Positions 1 through 9,492 are shown, counted from the stretch's first letter. The stretch: 64,000 bases of DNA from an uncultured Lachnospiraceae bacterium (GCA_947652735.1 CANTEG010000004.1:62001-126000); one strand, 5' to 3'. Notes: generated from the letters alone by a model not told the origin. A program made the numbers and translations.

Positions 1-495
1 AACACCGAATCTGCTTATATCATCCTCACCCGGCTCGATATCCTTACATACAATCGTTATATCTGCACCAGTAGCAATGTGCTCCTCAAGCACCTTGTTA
101 TAATCCATCTTGTATACTCCGTCACCTGATGCGATAACAACATATGGCTCATGGGCTGATTTCAGGAAATTAATATTCTGATAAAGTGCATCCGCAGTTC
201 CTCTGTACCAATAGCTGTTTGTTGCAGTTATTGTCGGTGTAAATACATACAGACCACCCTGCTTTCTGCCAAAGTCCCACCACTTTGATGAATTCAGGTG
301 TTCATTCAGTGAGCGCGAATTATACTGTGTATAAACTGCTACTTTCTGAATGTGTGAATTTGTCATGTTTGACAATGTAAAATCTATAGCTCTGTAGCTT
401 CCTACAATAGGCATTGCAGCAACCGCTCTCTTTGCTGACAAATCACCCATTTTGTTACTGCCACCGCCTGCTAAAATGATACCAATCGCTCTCAT
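1..495 (-). CDS. glgD: GlgD, glucose-1-phosphate adenylyltransferase-like subunit (partial, 3' end cut)
   Basis: The first 165 codons are in the window and the rest lies beyond position 1. The start MRAIGIILAGGGSNKMG is a nucleotidyltransferase N-terminus in which the catalytic GGxGxRL loop is altered (GGGSNKMG). That is typical of GlgD, the non-catalytic or modulatory partner of GlgC in Firmicutes. The body (SYRAIDFTLSN, YRGTADALYQN, SGDGVYKMDY) keeps the ADP-glucose pyrophosphorylase fold. The ATG at 495 lies two bases after the glgC stop, so the two are translated as one operon for ADP-glucose synthesis in glycogen storage. Confidence 0.9.
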   Translation of the reverse strand, partial: MRAIGIILAGGGSNKMGDLSAKRAVAAMPIVGSYRAIDFTLSNMTNSHIQKVAVYTQYNSRSLNEHLNSSKWWDFGRKQGGLYVFTPTITATNSYWYRGTADALYQNINFLKSAHEPYVVIASGDGVYKMDYNKVLEEHIATGADITIVCKDIEPGEDDISRFGV

Positions 496-497
496 CT

Positions 498-1766
498 TTA
501 CTCACCTGCCTTTATTATACTTGAACCGCTCTTGAGCAATCCGTCCGGATACTCATCTATCGTTGTCTCTCCGAAGATTGCTACGTTTTTACCAATCTTT
601 ACACCGGCAGGTACGGTAGAATTCTCACCTATTGTTACTAAGCCATATGCATAAATATGTGGAGCAAGCTCATTTGGTGTCTCTGCGCCAACACCAAGTT
701 CAGCATTTTCTCCTATTACTACGCCCTCAGCGATGATAGCCTTATCTATAACAGCTCCATCACCGATTGTAACCCCATTCATAATAATAGAATTTCTGAT
801 AACTGCTCCCTTGCCAATCGATACGCCGGATCCAATAACGGAATTGTCTACCTCACCAAAGACCTCTGTTCCCTCACCTACTATACTCTTAGTTACGGAA
901 CCTTCAGGCGCAATGTACTGTGGAGGCAGTATATCGCTCTTAGTGTATATTCTCCAAAACTCCTCATAGAGATTGAATTCAGGAATTATGTCAACCAATT
1001 CCATATTTGCTTCCCAATAAGAGCCGAGGGTTCCTACATCCTTCCAATATCCCTTATAATCGTAAGCACATATCTTGCTTCCTCTCTCATGGCAGTAAGG
1101 AATAATATGTTTACCGAAGTCACAGCCCTTTTGGTCTTTCATCACCACCAGTGCTTCCCTTAACAGCTTCCAGTTGAAAATGTATATACCCATGGAAGCC
1201 TTGTTACTTCTAGGATTTTCCGGTTTTTCCTCAAATTCCTTTATACAGCCTGTCTCATCTGTAATAACAACACCGAAACGGCTTGCTTCCTCCATCGGAA
1301 CCTGATATGTTGCAAGAGTTATGTCTGCTTTGCTGGATTTGTGGAAATCCAACATATTTTCGTAATCCATTTTGTAAATATGGTCTCCTGACAATATAAG
1401 CACATACTCAGGATTATAGTAATCAATGTATTCCAAATTTTGGTATATGGCATTTGCCGTACCTGTGTACCACTGACTGTTCGTACTCTTCTCATATGGC
1501 GGAAGAACAGTAACACCACCCACACTTCTATCCAAATCCCACGGAATACCTATACCGATGTGCTGATTAAGTCTAAGAGGCCTGTACTGTGTAAGAACAC
1601 CCACAGTATCCACTCCGGAATTAATACAATTACTGAGTGGAAAATCAATAATTTTGTATTTTCCCCCAAAAGCTACTGCCGGTTTAGCCAGTTTAGAAGT
1701 CAAAACGCCCAAACGACTTCCTTGTCCACCTGCTAAAAGCATAGCTATCATTTCTTTCTTAATCAT
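498..1766 (-). CDS. glgC: Glucose-1-phosphate adenylyltransferase GlgC
   Basis: GlgC makes ADP-glucose from ATP and glucose-1-phosphate, the first committed step of bacterial glycogen synthesis. The protein has 422 aa. It shows the intact GGQGSRLG loop near residue 13, [15 protein letters not shown], the WYTGTANA motif and [10 protein letters not shown] with the metal-binding Asp. From about residue 300 there is a hexapeptide-rich left-handed beta-helix. I chose the ATG at 1766 because AAAGGGGTGA lies at the right distance upstream. An in-frame start seven codons earlier has no such site. glgD follows after two bases, and a promoter lies at 1799-1827. Confidence 0.95.
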   Translation of the reverse strand: MIKKEMIAMLLAGGQGSRLGVLTSKLAKPAVAFGGKYKIIDFPLSNCINSGVDTVGVLTQYRPLRLNQHIGIGIPWDLDRSVGGVTVLPPYEKSTNSQWYTGTANAIYQNLEYIDYYNPEYVLILSGDHIYKMDYENMLDFHKSSKADITLATYQVPMEEASRFGVVITDETGCIKEFEEKPENPRSNKASMGIYIFNWKLLREALVVMKDQKGCDFGKHIIPYCHERGSKICAYDYKGYWKDVGTLGSYWEANMELVDIIPEFNLYEEFWRIYTKSDILPPQYIAPEGSVTKSIVGEGTEVFGEVDNSVIGSGVSIGKGAVIRNSIIMNGVTIGDGAVIDKAIIAEGVVIGENAELGVGAETPNELAPHIYAYGLVTIGENSTVPAGVKIGKNVAIFGETTIDEYPDGLLKSGSSIIKAGE

Positions 1767-1798
1767 AATGTCACCCCTTTTTAGCATAATTTAGCTAT

Positions 1799-1827
1799 AT
1801 TATAGCATTAATAGTAAAAAATTTAAA
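1799..1827 (-). promoter_or_regulatory. Promoter of glgCD
   Basis: Minus strand: TTTAAA, 17-bp spacer, perfect TATAAT, about 26 nt from the expected start of transcription to the glgC ATG. The -10 is embedded in the 13-bp palindrome GCTATAATATAGC, which could be chance or an operator. Confidence 0.6.
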
Positions 1828-1850
1828 TAGTTTTTGTTCATTTTTTATAT

Positions 1851-2216
1851 TTATTGTACAACATTATTGCCAGCCTTTTTCATACCTTCCAAAAATGGAA
1901 GAAAATCTACTTCCAGACATGCTGCTATCTTAATATCATCCTTTTCCTGTAATACAACACCAAGTCTTCCTACTGCTGAAGCCATTTTACTTTTATCAAC
2001 ATAAACATGGTCTTTATTTATCAACTGCTCACAGTTGTTAAATACCTCTATCTCCCAGTTTATCCCCTGAATGACAAGATTAAACATCTCCTCCGTGTCT
2101 TCCTTTTGTGCTCCACGCAGTTCACTTATAACCTGCTTTGCAGCCTCAATAATGTTATCACTGTAATCTATAAGCTGTTTTAACACCTCATTTTGCAATT
2201 CAAGCTTATTACCCAT
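1851..2216 (-). CDS. Conserved-looking 121-aa protein of unknown function
   Basis: I do not recognise a family. The protein is predicted mostly helical and acidic, with no signal peptide or membrane segment. It contains amphipathic stretches such as EVLKQLIDYSDNIIEAAKQV. The start is supported by GGAGGT ten bases upstream. It is the last gene of the NfeD-SPFH-membrane-protein group, 12 nt after the preceding stop, so it is probably co-transcribed. A role in envelope or stress maintenance is only inferred from these neighbours. Confidence 0.6.
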   Translation of the reverse strand: MGNKLELQNEVLKQLIDYSDNIIEAAKQVISELRGAQKEDTEEMFNLVIQGINWEIEVFNNCEQLINKDHVYVDKSKMASAVGRLGVVLQEKDDIKIAACLEVDFLPFLEGMKKAGNNVVQ

Positions 2217-2228
2217 AAGTACCTCCTG

Positions 2229-2594
2229 CTAATCTTCCTCGTCCTTAGCGTGAACGATACCCTTTAAAGTCAATCCTATCCCACCGAAAAATGTAAGCAG
2301 GATAAGAATGATTTCAAGGGCTGACATGTACATTATATGGAACTTCATGCTTAAAATAATTGATACAACAAACAGCAGGAAAAGAATCCCCAGTATTCCT
2401 CCTGTTACTATATTTGGATATACAATATAGACAACAAAAAATATACAAAGTAAAAGGATAAGAATAGCCGTTACATTGATGTTATTGTACCTGTAAAAAA
2501 AGCTAAAGGTCGTCACCTTTATATTTGACAAAAACAGTACCGCCCCAACAATTGTAAGTGCAATACCAAGCAAGAAATTCATCAGGCTTTTCAT
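2229..2594 (-). CDS. Small integral membrane protein, four predicted helices
   Basis: This is a 121-aa hydrophobic protein with helices at roughly residues 5-25, 38-58, 62-82 and 88-112, ending in an acidic tail (KDEED). No family is recognised. It starts 27 nt after the SPFH gene and has TAAGGAGG upstream of its ATG. Its place between an SPFH/NfeD pair and a soluble helical protein suggests an accessory role in the same membrane assembly, which is inference only. Confidence 0.6.
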   Translation of the reverse strand: MKSLMNFLLGIALTIVGAVLFLSNIKVTTFSFFYRYNNINVTAILILLLCIFFVVYIVYPNIVTGGILGILFLLFVVSIILSMKFHIMYMSALEIILILLTFFGGIGLTLKGIVHAKDEED

Positions 2595-2621
2595 ATGTCC
2601 TCCTTACGGAGCCAAAATAAC

Positions 2622-3581
2622 TTATGCCTTCGGCTCCTTCTTATCAACTGCAATCTCGGTAAGTGATGAAGCAAGCCCTGCAATGCTTGCAATTTCGGAC
2701 GGAATAATAAGCTTTGTTGCTTTTCCGTCAGCAGCCTTTGCAAATGCCTCAAGACTCTTAAGGGTAAGCACTGCCGTTTCAGGTGCAGCCTCATTTAAGA
2801 ATTTAATACCGTCTGCGTTTGCTCTTTGAACAGTGAGGATGGCCTCAGCCTCACCTTCTGCACGTCTGATTGTTGCCTCTTTCGTTGCCTCAGCCCGAAG
2901 TATTGCTGACTGCTTTTCTGCCTCGGCAGAGAGAATAAGTGATTCCTTCTGACCCTCAGCCCGAAGTATCGCTGACTTCTTTTCACCCTCAGCAATAAGA
3001 ATCTGCTCACGTCTCTCACGCTCTGCCTTCATCTGTTTCTCCATTGCATCCTGAATGGCTGCCGGCGGTATAATGTTCTTAAGCTCAACTCTGTTAACCT
3101 TGATACCCCATGGGTCAGTGGCAACATCAAGGGTCGCTCTCATTTTTGTGTTAATTGTCTCTCTTGATGTCAGTGTCTGGTCAAGCTCCAAGTCACCGAT
3201 TATATTTCTAAGCGTTGTTGCCGTAAGGTTTTCGATAGCCATGATTGGCTTTTCTACTCCGTAAGCAAACAGCTTAGGGTCTGTAATCTGAAAGAATACA
3301 ACCGTATCGATTCTCATTGTAACATTATCCTTTGTGATAACCGGCTGTGGTGCAAAATCCACAACCTGCTCTTTCAAAGATATTCTTTGTGCAACCTTGT
3401 CAATAATAGGCCACTTCATATGAAAGCCTACCGACCATGTTGCCTGATACGTTCCAAGACGCTCAATAACATATGCATGTGCCTGTGGAACAATCCTGAT
3501 ACAGCTTGCTGCCACTATGACAACTAAGAAAACTAAAAACAGTATAAACGCCTGTCCTCCTGAAAATCCTGATAAAATCAT
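2622..3581 (-). CDS. SPFH (band 7, stomatin/paraslipin-like) membrane scaffold protein
   Basis: This 319-aa protein has one N-terminal membrane segment (about residues 8-28), then an SPFH domain (IVPQAHAYVIERLGTYQATWSVGFH, VDFAPQPVITKDNV, VEKPIMAIENLTATTLRNIIGDLELD). An Ala/Glu-rich coiled coil follows at about 190-255 with repeated AEAEKQSAILRAE-like units. Proteins of this kind form large rings in membranes and organise microdomains or control protease access. The NfeD protein encoded just upstream is the usual partner. The start has AAGGAGGAT at good spacing. The Ala/Glu repeats also leave a repetitive DNA stretch at about 2810-3000. Confidence 0.9.
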   Translation of the reverse strand: MILSGFSGGQAFILFLVFLVVIVAASCIRIVPQAHAYVIERLGTYQATWSVGFHMKWPIIDKVAQRISLKEQVVDFAPQPVITKDNVTMRIDTVVFFQITDPKLFAYGVEKPIMAIENLTATTLRNIIGDLELDQTLTSRETINTKMRATLDVATDPWGIKVNRVELKNIIPPAAIQDAMEKQMKAERERREQILIAEGEKKSAILRAEGQKESLILSAEAEKQSAILRAEATKEATIRRAEGEAEAILTVQRANADGIKFLNEAAPETAVLTLKSLEAFAKAADGKATKLIIPSEIASIAGLASSLTEIAVDKKEPKA

Positions 3582-3608
3582 AAAATTATCCTCCTTATTT
3601 TTAGAACA

Positions 3609-4037
3609 TTATTTTTGAACTTTTTTAACGATAAGCTTTACTCCGCTGATAGAGCAGACTTCAACCTGACAATCTGCTTCTATTATCTCATCGTTTTCGG
3701 AACGTGCCGACCATTCTGTTCCGTTCAGCATTACAACTCCCTCTGCCTTGAGATTATCAATCGTGCTCTTTACGACCCCAATTTTTCCTATCAATCCCTC
3801 AACATTTGTTTTTTCTGGTTCTTTCATGAGATGCTTCCTTGCAAGCGGTCCCATAAGAACAAGCAATACAAGAGACACAACTGCAAATATAATAAGCTGT
3901 ATGCTAAATTTCACATTCAAAAATGCCGCAAGTGCCGCAGCAAGTGCTCCGATTGCAAACCACACAGTCGTAAGTCCCAGCGATATTATCTCTGCAACCA
4001 CCAGTACTGCTGAAAATATTAACCATATTGTTACCAT
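3609..4037 (-). CDS. NfeD-like membrane protein, short form
   Basis: The protein has 142 aa: three hydrophobic segments in residues 3-70 and then an OB-fold-like beta domain (GLIGKIGVVKSTIDNLKAEG, VMLNGTEWSARSE, VEVCSISGVKLIV). This is the short NfeD type that lacks the ClpP-like protease domain. NfeD and SPFH genes are paired across bacteria, and the SPFH gene follows here after 27 nt. AAGGAGGC lies upstream of the ATG. A possible promoter with TATACT sits in 4038-4139, but its -35 is poor. Confidence 0.85.
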   Translation of the reverse strand: MVTIWLIFSAVLVVAEIISLGLTTVWFAIGALAAALAAFLNVKFSIQLIIFAVVSLVLLVLMGPLARKHLMKEPEKTNVEGLIGKIGVVKSTIDNLKAEGVVMLNGTEWSARSENDEIIEADCQVEVCSISGVKLIVKKVQK

Positions 4038-4139
4038 ACGAAAGCCTCCTTTCCGTAAAAGTTACGTTACGATTCAAACAATATAAGTATACTACAAACA
4101 GGTACACCATTACCATCTGATAATAACGATTATATTTTT

Positions 4140-6422
4140 TTAATTTTCTTTATAATAGTTTATGAGACAGCCTGCTAATATTATATCTCTTTCATCATCG
4201 GTCAGGTCACCAAGCTTAAGAGATATCTCTCTCATTTCATTATTAACGACATATGCCTTAATTATCTCAACTTTATTTTTTATTGCATCCGTTATCCCCG
4301 GAATGAAAACATAATCATCAACTGCGAACTGATAATCCTCATCCATAACAAACGGAAGCATACCCCAGTTTATAAGGTTAGACCTATATCTTTTTGTAGC
4401 ATATTCCTTTGCAATATTTGCCCATCCGCCAAGAACTTTCTGGCAGGATGCCGCCTGCTCCCTCGCTGAACCATCCCCTGGCTTGACAGCAAAGATTGTG
4501 CTTCCGTATCCAAGATTTTTTCCCTTTACCTCAGGGTATTTTTCCTTTATTGTATGGACAATATCATGCATTTCGTCACTTGTTTTACATAAGCATCCGT
4601 TTGCTTCCCGTTCCCTTTCAACTTCCTGTACTGCCTTTGCACGTCCTACATAAAGCGGGTCTTTCCTTGAGAGGGTAAATTCTGCAAGTCCAAGTGGATT
4701 TGACCTGTAGGAAGATGTCTCACCTGACGGTATCAGTTCATCCGTCGTCGTTACAGGGTCATTAATGACTGACGCAACCTTGAGAAGAAGATTATCCGTA
4801 AGCGGTATCATCTCAGGCCAGTCCTTGATGTTAGGTCCAAATTTTATTTCAACAGACGGGTCTGCCTTTCCGACTCCGTCATATACCCTGTTGTCATATA
4901 TACTCTTATCAAAGAAATATTTTGGTGACGTATATTCAACATCAATATCCGTTGCCGCTGTAAGGTATCCCTTGTTTACGGCAGTTGCAGCTATAGAACG
5001 TGCATCCATAAGTGCAACCGATGATATTTGCCCGCTCTGAACCTTTGAACCCTCACGGTTCGGGAAGTTTCTTGTTGAATGTCTAATACTGAATGCATTA
5101 TTTGCAGGTGTGTCTCCTGCTCCAAAACAAGGACCGCAAAATGCTGTCTTTACAATAGCTCCTGTTCCTATAATATCTGCAAGCCTTCCGTTTTTTGCAA
5201 GTTCCATGTAAATCGGCGTACTTGCAGGGTATACACTTAATGTAAATTCATCCGCACCAATAAAGTGACCGCGTAAAATATCTGCGGCATCAACAATATT
5301 TTCGTAGCCTCCGCCTGCACAGCCTGCGATGATACCCTGATCCACGTAAAGCTTTCCGTCCCTCACCTTGTTTTTCAGTGTAAAGTCGACCTTGCCATCT
5401 AATGATACAAGTGCTTTTTTCTCCACATCATCAAGAATATCCATAAGATTTTTATTTAAATCCTCAATGGTATAAACATTGCTCGGATGGAATGGCATGG
5501 CTATCATAGGCTTAATCTCTGACAGGTTCACATATACAACGCCGTCATAATATGCAACAGCTCCCGGATTCATTTCCTTATATGCTTCTGGTCTCTTGTG
5601 TATTTCATACCAGTTCTTAATCTCATCATCCGTCTTCCAAATAGATGAAAGACAAGTCGTCTCCGTTGTCATAACATCTATACCGATTCTGAAATCTGCT
5701 GAAAGCTTGTCAACACCTGGTCCCACAAACTCCATAACCTTATTTTTTACATACCCGCAGTTAAATGTTGCACCGATAATCGCAAGTGCCACATCCTGAG
5801 GTCCAACACCCTTTGTAACTTCACCGTCAAGATAAATAGCGATAACTCCCGGCTTGGCAACATCATAGGTTCTCTTTAAAAGCTGCTTGGCAAGCTCTCC
5901 TCCGCCTTCACCGATTGCCATTGTACCGAGTGCACCATACCTTGTATGACTGTCCGAACCAAGTATCATGGCTCCACATTCTGCAAGCATCTCTCTTGCG
6001 TACTGGTGGATAACTGCCTGATGGGGCGGAACATAAACACCACCGTATTTCTTCGCACAGGAAAGACCAAACATGTGGTCATCCTCATTGATTGTTCCGC
6101 CAACTGCACAGAGTGAATTGTGACAGTTTGTGAGAACATACGGAATCGGAAATTCGGTAAGTCCCGATGCCCTTGCAGTTTGTATAATTCCGACAAATGT
6201 AATGTCGTGGGATGTCATTTTATCAAACTTGATTTTAAGTTGCTCCATGTCTCCCGATGTATTGTGCTTCTCCAAAATGCCATATGCCATTGTATTTTTG
6301 GCTGCATCTTCTTTCGATATGTTTATGCCTTTGCTGCTAAGTACTGCCTGTGCATCACCATTATCGCCAATCAGCTCCGTCCCGTTTAATAAATAAGCTC
6401 CTGTTTCATATAATTTGACCAT
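4140..6422 (-). CDS. Aconitase-family hydratase (YbhJ/AcnX-like, 760 aa)
   Basis: A [4Fe-4S] hydro-lyase of the aconitase superfamily. The three cluster cysteines are visible: Cys368 in [12 protein letters not shown], and Cys429 and Cys432 in FCGPCFGAG. Other aconitase motifs are GSDSHTRYG (155-163) and [11 protein letters not shown] (449-459). A swivel domain follows at the C-terminus. The length and order resemble the E. coli YbhJ type more than classical AcnA/AcnB, so the substrate (citrate, homocitrate or another hydroxyacid) is open. GGAGG precedes the ATG. The gene follows a 490-aa membrane-anchored protein by 27 nt and is probably co-transcribed with it. Confidence 0.85.
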   Translation of the reverse strand: MVKLYETGAYLLNGTELIGDNGDAQAVLSSKGINISKEDAAKNTMAYGILEKHNTSGDMEQLKIKFDKMTSHDITFVGIIQTARASGLTEFPIPYVLTNCHNSLCAVGGTINEDDHMFGLSCAKKYGGVYVPPHQAVIHQYAREMLAECGAMILGSDSHTRYGALGTMAIGEGGGELAKQLLKRTYDVAKPGVIAIYLDGEVTKGVGPQDVALAIIGATFNCGYVKNKVMEFVGPGVDKLSADFRIGIDVMTTETTCLSSIWKTDDEIKNWYEIHKRPEAYKEMNPGAVAYYDGVVYVNLSEIKPMIAMPFHPSNVYTIEDLNKNLMDILDDVEKKALVSLDGKVDFTLKNKVRDGKLYVDQGIIAGCAGGGYENIVDAADILRGHFIGADEFTLSVYPASTPIYMELAKNGRLADIIGTGAIVKTAFCGPCFGAGDTPANNAFSIRHSTRNFPNREGSKVQSGQISSVALMDARSIAATAVNKGYLTAATDIDVEYTSPKYFFDKSIYDNRVYDGVGKADPSVEIKFGPNIKDWPEMIPLTDNLLLKVASVINDPVTTTDELIPSGETSSYRSNPLGLAEFTLSRKDPLYVGRAKAVQEVEREREANGCLCKTSDEMHDIVHTIKEKYPEVKGKNLGYGSTIFAVKPGDGSAREQAASCQKVLGGWANIAKEYATKRYRSNLINWGMLPFVMDEDYQFAVDDYVFIPGITDAIKNKVEIIKAYVVNNEMREISLKLGDLTDDERDIILAGCLINYYKEN

Positions 6423-6449
6423 TTTAAGTCCTCCATTAAATTGTTTATA

Positions 6450-7922
6450 TTAATATGCCATAATGTGCTTTTCAGCATCAGCAATACTGTCGTATTTCGA
6501 GTTACCGATGGAATACTCGCTTTCATGCCCCAAAATAGATGTCCTTTGCGACATATATGAAAGCTCGTCCGCCTCAGCTCCATTGACGTAATAGGTTCCA
6601 CCCATATCCTGACAGCTTGAAACTTCATATAATGAAGTACCATCAAACTGGGTAAGGCTGTACTCTGTTCCCTCGCTTCTGCCAAAAGCAAGCGGGAATG
6701 TCAAAAGATAGCTGTCAGTACAAAAGCTTCTTACATTTGCATAGCCTACATATACCGCCCTGCTGCCATCATATGTATATACAAAGCATCCCACATAGTC
6801 ATTTCCCACAAAAGCAGAGTTAAATAAAAACATCTCGGCAACTCCGTCACCGTTAACATCATGCAGTAAAATGGAATCCGGTTTCAACTGTTCATATTTG
6901 TTTTCCAGTATATAGTTTCCCGTATCGGAACCTGCAAGGTCAGACTTAAGCTTTCCATCTATATCCTCCACAACATCCAGATATGCAAGCTGCCACTCAT
7001 TAAGCATGGAACGCTTTACCGACTCCAAATCAAAATCATCACCATAAACCTTGGCAATTTCATTCATAAGCTCCGAGGCCTTCTCTTTTTTGTCATTTGA
7101 GATTAATTCAGACAGCACATCCTCATAATAAGGTATCCCAAGCTTATACGCATCGTCATATAATGCCTTATATTTATTTTTATAATTTGTGTCTGTCGGG
7201 TCAATCAACGCTGTGTTGCATGCTCTCATAACCTGTAAATACTTTTTATTATCCCGAAGTTGTACAAGCTTATCATAATGATCTCTGTATACGTTTACAC
7301 ACAGTGCGTTATTCAATATCACACCTGAATATTCATATGCGTCATAGTAGGACGAGTTGGTTATAAGCACCGACATGGAAACGATGGCGTCATATGATAT
7401 CTTCTCATCCAGAAAGTCCTGATATTTTTCGTTGAGAAGCTCTATCATATATTGTTCCTTATCAACCGTTTTCATTCGTTTTTGTACGTTCATGGAACGG
7501 GTATTCGTATCGTGGGCAGTTTCAATATCATAGTTCAACACTGCCTGCCAATACTCCGTCATAATTTTTTTTAATTCGTTATGGTCTAAATCCTTACTGT
7601 ACTTATCAAATATCACGCCTGTCTTTTCTATGCTTTTTATCGCATCAAGTCCTGCCGCAGCCTCCTCATAGCTCTTTTTGCCGTCTATGTAGTTTTGACA
7701 TATGGATGCCGCATAAGAATCAAGGTATGACATAACCTCCTCTTTCTGGTCATCATTTAGCTTTTCATAGTATTCCAGTGCCTTTGGCCACTGCCCTGCG
7801 TCTATATTGTCAAACACACGCCGTATCTTATAGTACGGACTAAGAAAAATAATGCTTCCCACAAGCTCCAGTGTAATCAGGACAAATGAAATAATAATAC
7901 ATTTTCTCCATGTCTTTTTCAT
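6450..7922 (-). CDS. Membrane-anchored protein with C-terminal calcium-loop-like motif, unknown function
   Basis: A 490-aa protein with one N-terminal membrane helix (about residues 9-29) and a long helical extracytoplasmic-looking region. Its C-terminal part contains LLHDVNGDGVAEMFLFN (near residue 360), which resembles an FG-GAP or EF-hand-like Asp-rich calcium loop, followed by beta-rich sequence. No enzymatic motif is seen. The ATG overlaps the stop of the zinc-ribbon gene (TAATG), so translation is coupled. The pair looks like a membrane sensor or envelope module. Function unknown. Confidence 0.65.
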   Translation of the reverse strand: MKKTWRKCIIISFVLITLELVGSIIFLSPYYKIRRVFDNIDAGQWPKALEYYEKLNDDQKEEVMSYLDSYAASICQNYIDGKKSYEEAAAGLDAIKSIEKTGVIFDKYSKDLDHNELKKIMTEYWQAVLNYDIETAHDTNTRSMNVQKRMKTVDKEQYMIELLNEKYQDFLDEKISYDAIVSMSVLITNSSYYDAYEYSGVILNNALCVNVYRDHYDKLVQLRDNKKYLQVMRACNTALIDPTDTNYKNKYKALYDDAYKLGIPYYEDVLSELISNDKKEKASELMNEIAKVYGDDFDLESVKRSMLNEWQLAYLDVVEDIDGKLKSDLAGSDTGNYILENKYEQLKPDSILLHDVNGDGVAEMFLFNSAFVGNDYVGCFVYTYDGSRAVYVGYANVRSFCTDSYLLTFPLAFGRSEGTEYSLTQFDGTSLYEVSSCQDMGGTYYVNGAEADELSYMSQRTSILGHESEYSIGNSKYDSIADAEKHIMAY

Positions 7923-8401
7923 TATTCCACCTCCTGTTCTTCCGCGGCAGCATCGGAAATTGTCGCATCTGACGGTGTAGCCATCATTACAAGCGGTTCC
8001 CTGATTTTATCTGCGTCAGCATTTGACGCAAGCTGCGGATAATTCAAATCAAAACGCTTATCATTTTTATCATAATATGGTGAAATAGCCATAAAATATA
8101 TGAACGCTCCGACCAAAACAAGTCCAATAACAGCCAAGCTTAAAAAAGTGATTCCTGCCATCTTTAATCCTTTTGGGGCTTTTCCATCCGATATCTGGAT
8201 ATCTTTCCTTTCCCTCAGGACATCTTCCACATCATCATCTGGAACCTCCTCCGGCTTATCTTCTGCCGCATCCTGCTCCATAAGCATCATAAGAAGCTCT
8301 TCCTCATCCTCCGTGTCTGATGTCTGTGCAATTGGCAGACCACATATATCACAAATTTCCGCATCATCAGGATAAATCTTTCCACAACATTTCTTACTCA
8401 T
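7922..8401 (-). CDS. Zinc-ribbon-type membrane protein, 159 aa
   Basis: The N-terminus KKCCGKIYPDDAEICDICG resembles the zinc-ribbon that opens many Firmicute membrane proteins. The first knuckle is compressed to adjacent cysteines and only the second has CxxC, so metal binding is uncertain. An acidic linker with a run of Glu follows, then one hydrophobic segment at about residues 98-118 and a short outer tail rich in Ala/Asp/Glu. It is the first gene of an operon with the 490-aa protein and the aconitase-like gene, driven by the promoter at 8448-8476. Confidence 0.7.
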   Translation of the reverse strand: MSKKCCGKIYPDDAEICDICGLPIAQTSDTEDEEELLMMLMEQDAAEDKPEEVPDDDVEDVLRERKDIQISDGKAPKGLKMAGITFLSLAVIGLVLVGAFIYFMAISPYYDKNDKRFDLNYPQLASNADADKIREPLVMMATPSDATISDAAAEEQEVE

Positions 8402-8447
8402 CTTTAACTCCCATTAAATATCTCATATCAAGTACAAAATCCATATC

Positions 8448-8476
8448 ATTATACCAACTTCAAAAAACATATTCAA
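8448..8476 (-). promoter_or_regulatory. Promoter of the zinc-ribbon operon
   Basis: Minus strand: TTGAAT, 17-bp spacer, TATAAT, a near-consensus vegetative sigma site. It fires away from the plus-strand promoter at 8515-8542, so the two operons share a 39-bp divergent control region. Confidence 0.75.
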
Positions 8477-8514
8477 GAAATATGTACAAATAAGTGTTTT
8501 TTTGTTTGCTGGTA

Positions 8515-8542
8515 TTTACTTTTTTTGTCGGAATGATATAAT
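8515..8542 (+). promoter_or_regulatory. Promoter of the 2-oxoacid:ferredoxin oxidoreductase operon
   Basis: Plus strand: TTTACT, 16-bp spacer, TATAAT, followed by a leader of about 60 nt to the first ATG. The perfect -10 and position upstream of the operon are the support; the -35 matches four of six bases. Confidence 0.65.
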
Positions 8543-8610
8543 AGTTTAGGTTTTTAAGGATTATTTACATCATATTTTTATACGATTGTTTTTACAAGGG
8601 AGTAATATTT

Positions 8611-9183
8611 ATGAAAAAAAACATTGAAATCAGATGGCATGGCCGTGGCGGACAAGGCACCAAAACAGCAGCCCTGCTACTAGCTGACGTTGCATTTTCC
8701 ACAGGCATGCATGTTCAGGGCTTTCCTGAGTACGGACCTGAACGAATGGGTGCACCTATAACAGCATACAACAGAATCGGAGAATCTTCCATACGGGTAC
8801 ACTCAAACATTTATGAACCTGATTATGTCGTTGTTGTTGACGAGACACTGCTCCATTCCGTAGATGTGACTAAGGGGCTTAGTGTAGAGGGCGGAATTGT
8901 AATTAACACAACCAAACCAAAAGAAGAAATTATTCCTCTGCTCAATGGATATGAGGGAAATGTATATACCATTGATGCACATTATGTATCCATGCAGACG
9001 CTTGGCAGGTATTTCCCAAATTCGCCTATGCTTGCTGCTATTGTAAAGGTTGCAGATATTATGGAGCAGGACGTTTTCCTTTCACACATGGAAGCATCCT
9101 ACCAGCACAAATTTGCTAAAAAGCCAGAAGTTATTGAGGGCAACATGAATGCCCTGAAAATGGCATTTCAGGAGGTGAAATAA
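8611..9183 (+). CDS. porG: 2-oxoacid:ferredoxin oxidoreductase, gamma subunit
   Basis: This is the gamma subunit of the four-subunit class (190 aa). It shows the characteristic IRWHGRGGQGTKTAALLLA opening, PEYGPERMGAPITAYNRI and VVVDETLL. It helps bind coenzyme A and completes the alpha-beta-gamma-delta complex, which decarboxylates a 2-oxoacid to the acyl-CoA while reducing ferredoxin. GGGAG precedes the ATG. The delta gene overlaps its stop (TAATG). The operon order gamma-delta-alpha-beta is the usual one for this type. Pyruvate is the first guess for the substrate, but 2-oxoisovalerate cannot be excluded. Confidence 0.9.
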   Translation: MKKNIEIRWHGRGGQGTKTAALLLADVAFSTGMHVQGFPEYGPERMGAPITAYNRIGESSIRVHSNIYEPDYVVVVDETLLHSVDVTKGLSVEGGIVINTTKPKEEIIPLLNGYEGNVYTIDAHYVSMQTLGRYFPNSPMLAAIVKVADIMEQDVFLSHMEASYQHKFAKKPEVIEGNMNALKMAFQEVK

Positions 9184-9491
9184 TGTCCAAGGCAACAGAT
9201 ATAACTAAAATAAATGAACACAGTCCTTATTATGACATTACGCCGGGAAATCAAATTTACGGCGGCGGTGGTTCCCGTAGATTTAACACGGGTGAATGGC
9301 GTACCCAGACCCCTGTCATAGACTGGGACAAATGTACCCACTGTCTTTTGTGCACTCCTGTATGTCCAGACAGCTCAATACCCGTATCAGACGGAAGACG
9401 TGAGGATTTTGATTACGACCACTGCAAGGGCTGCGGAATATGCGAAAAAGTTTGCAGCTTTGGTGCAATAACGATGAAGGAGGGTATGTAA
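9183..9491 (+). CDS. porD: 2-oxoacid:ferredoxin oxidoreductase, delta (2[4Fe-4S] ferredoxin) subunit
   Basis: A 102-aa ferredoxin-like subunit with two [4Fe-4S] sites: CTHCLLCTPVC with a downstream cluster residue, and CKGCGICEKVC. It carries electrons from the TPP active site of the beta subunit to external ferredoxin. The first cluster segment ends CPDSSIPV where many ferredoxins have CP, as in other POR delta chains. The N-terminal NQIYGGGGSRRFNTGEWR stretch is typical of the delta subunit. The gene is translationally coupled to the gamma gene and has GAAGGAGG near its end that serves the alpha gene. Confidence 0.92.
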   Translation: MSKATDITKINEHSPYYDITPGNQIYGGGGSRRFNTGEWRTQTPVIDWDKCTHCLLCTPVCPDSSIPVSDGRREDFDYDHCKGCGICEKVCSFGAITMKEGM

Positions 9492-9492
9492 T

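Noticed and set aside
2591-3019. Arg/Leu-rich frames inside the SPFH gene
   Set aside because: These are shadow frames of the Ala/Glu coiled-coil repeat, not separate genes.
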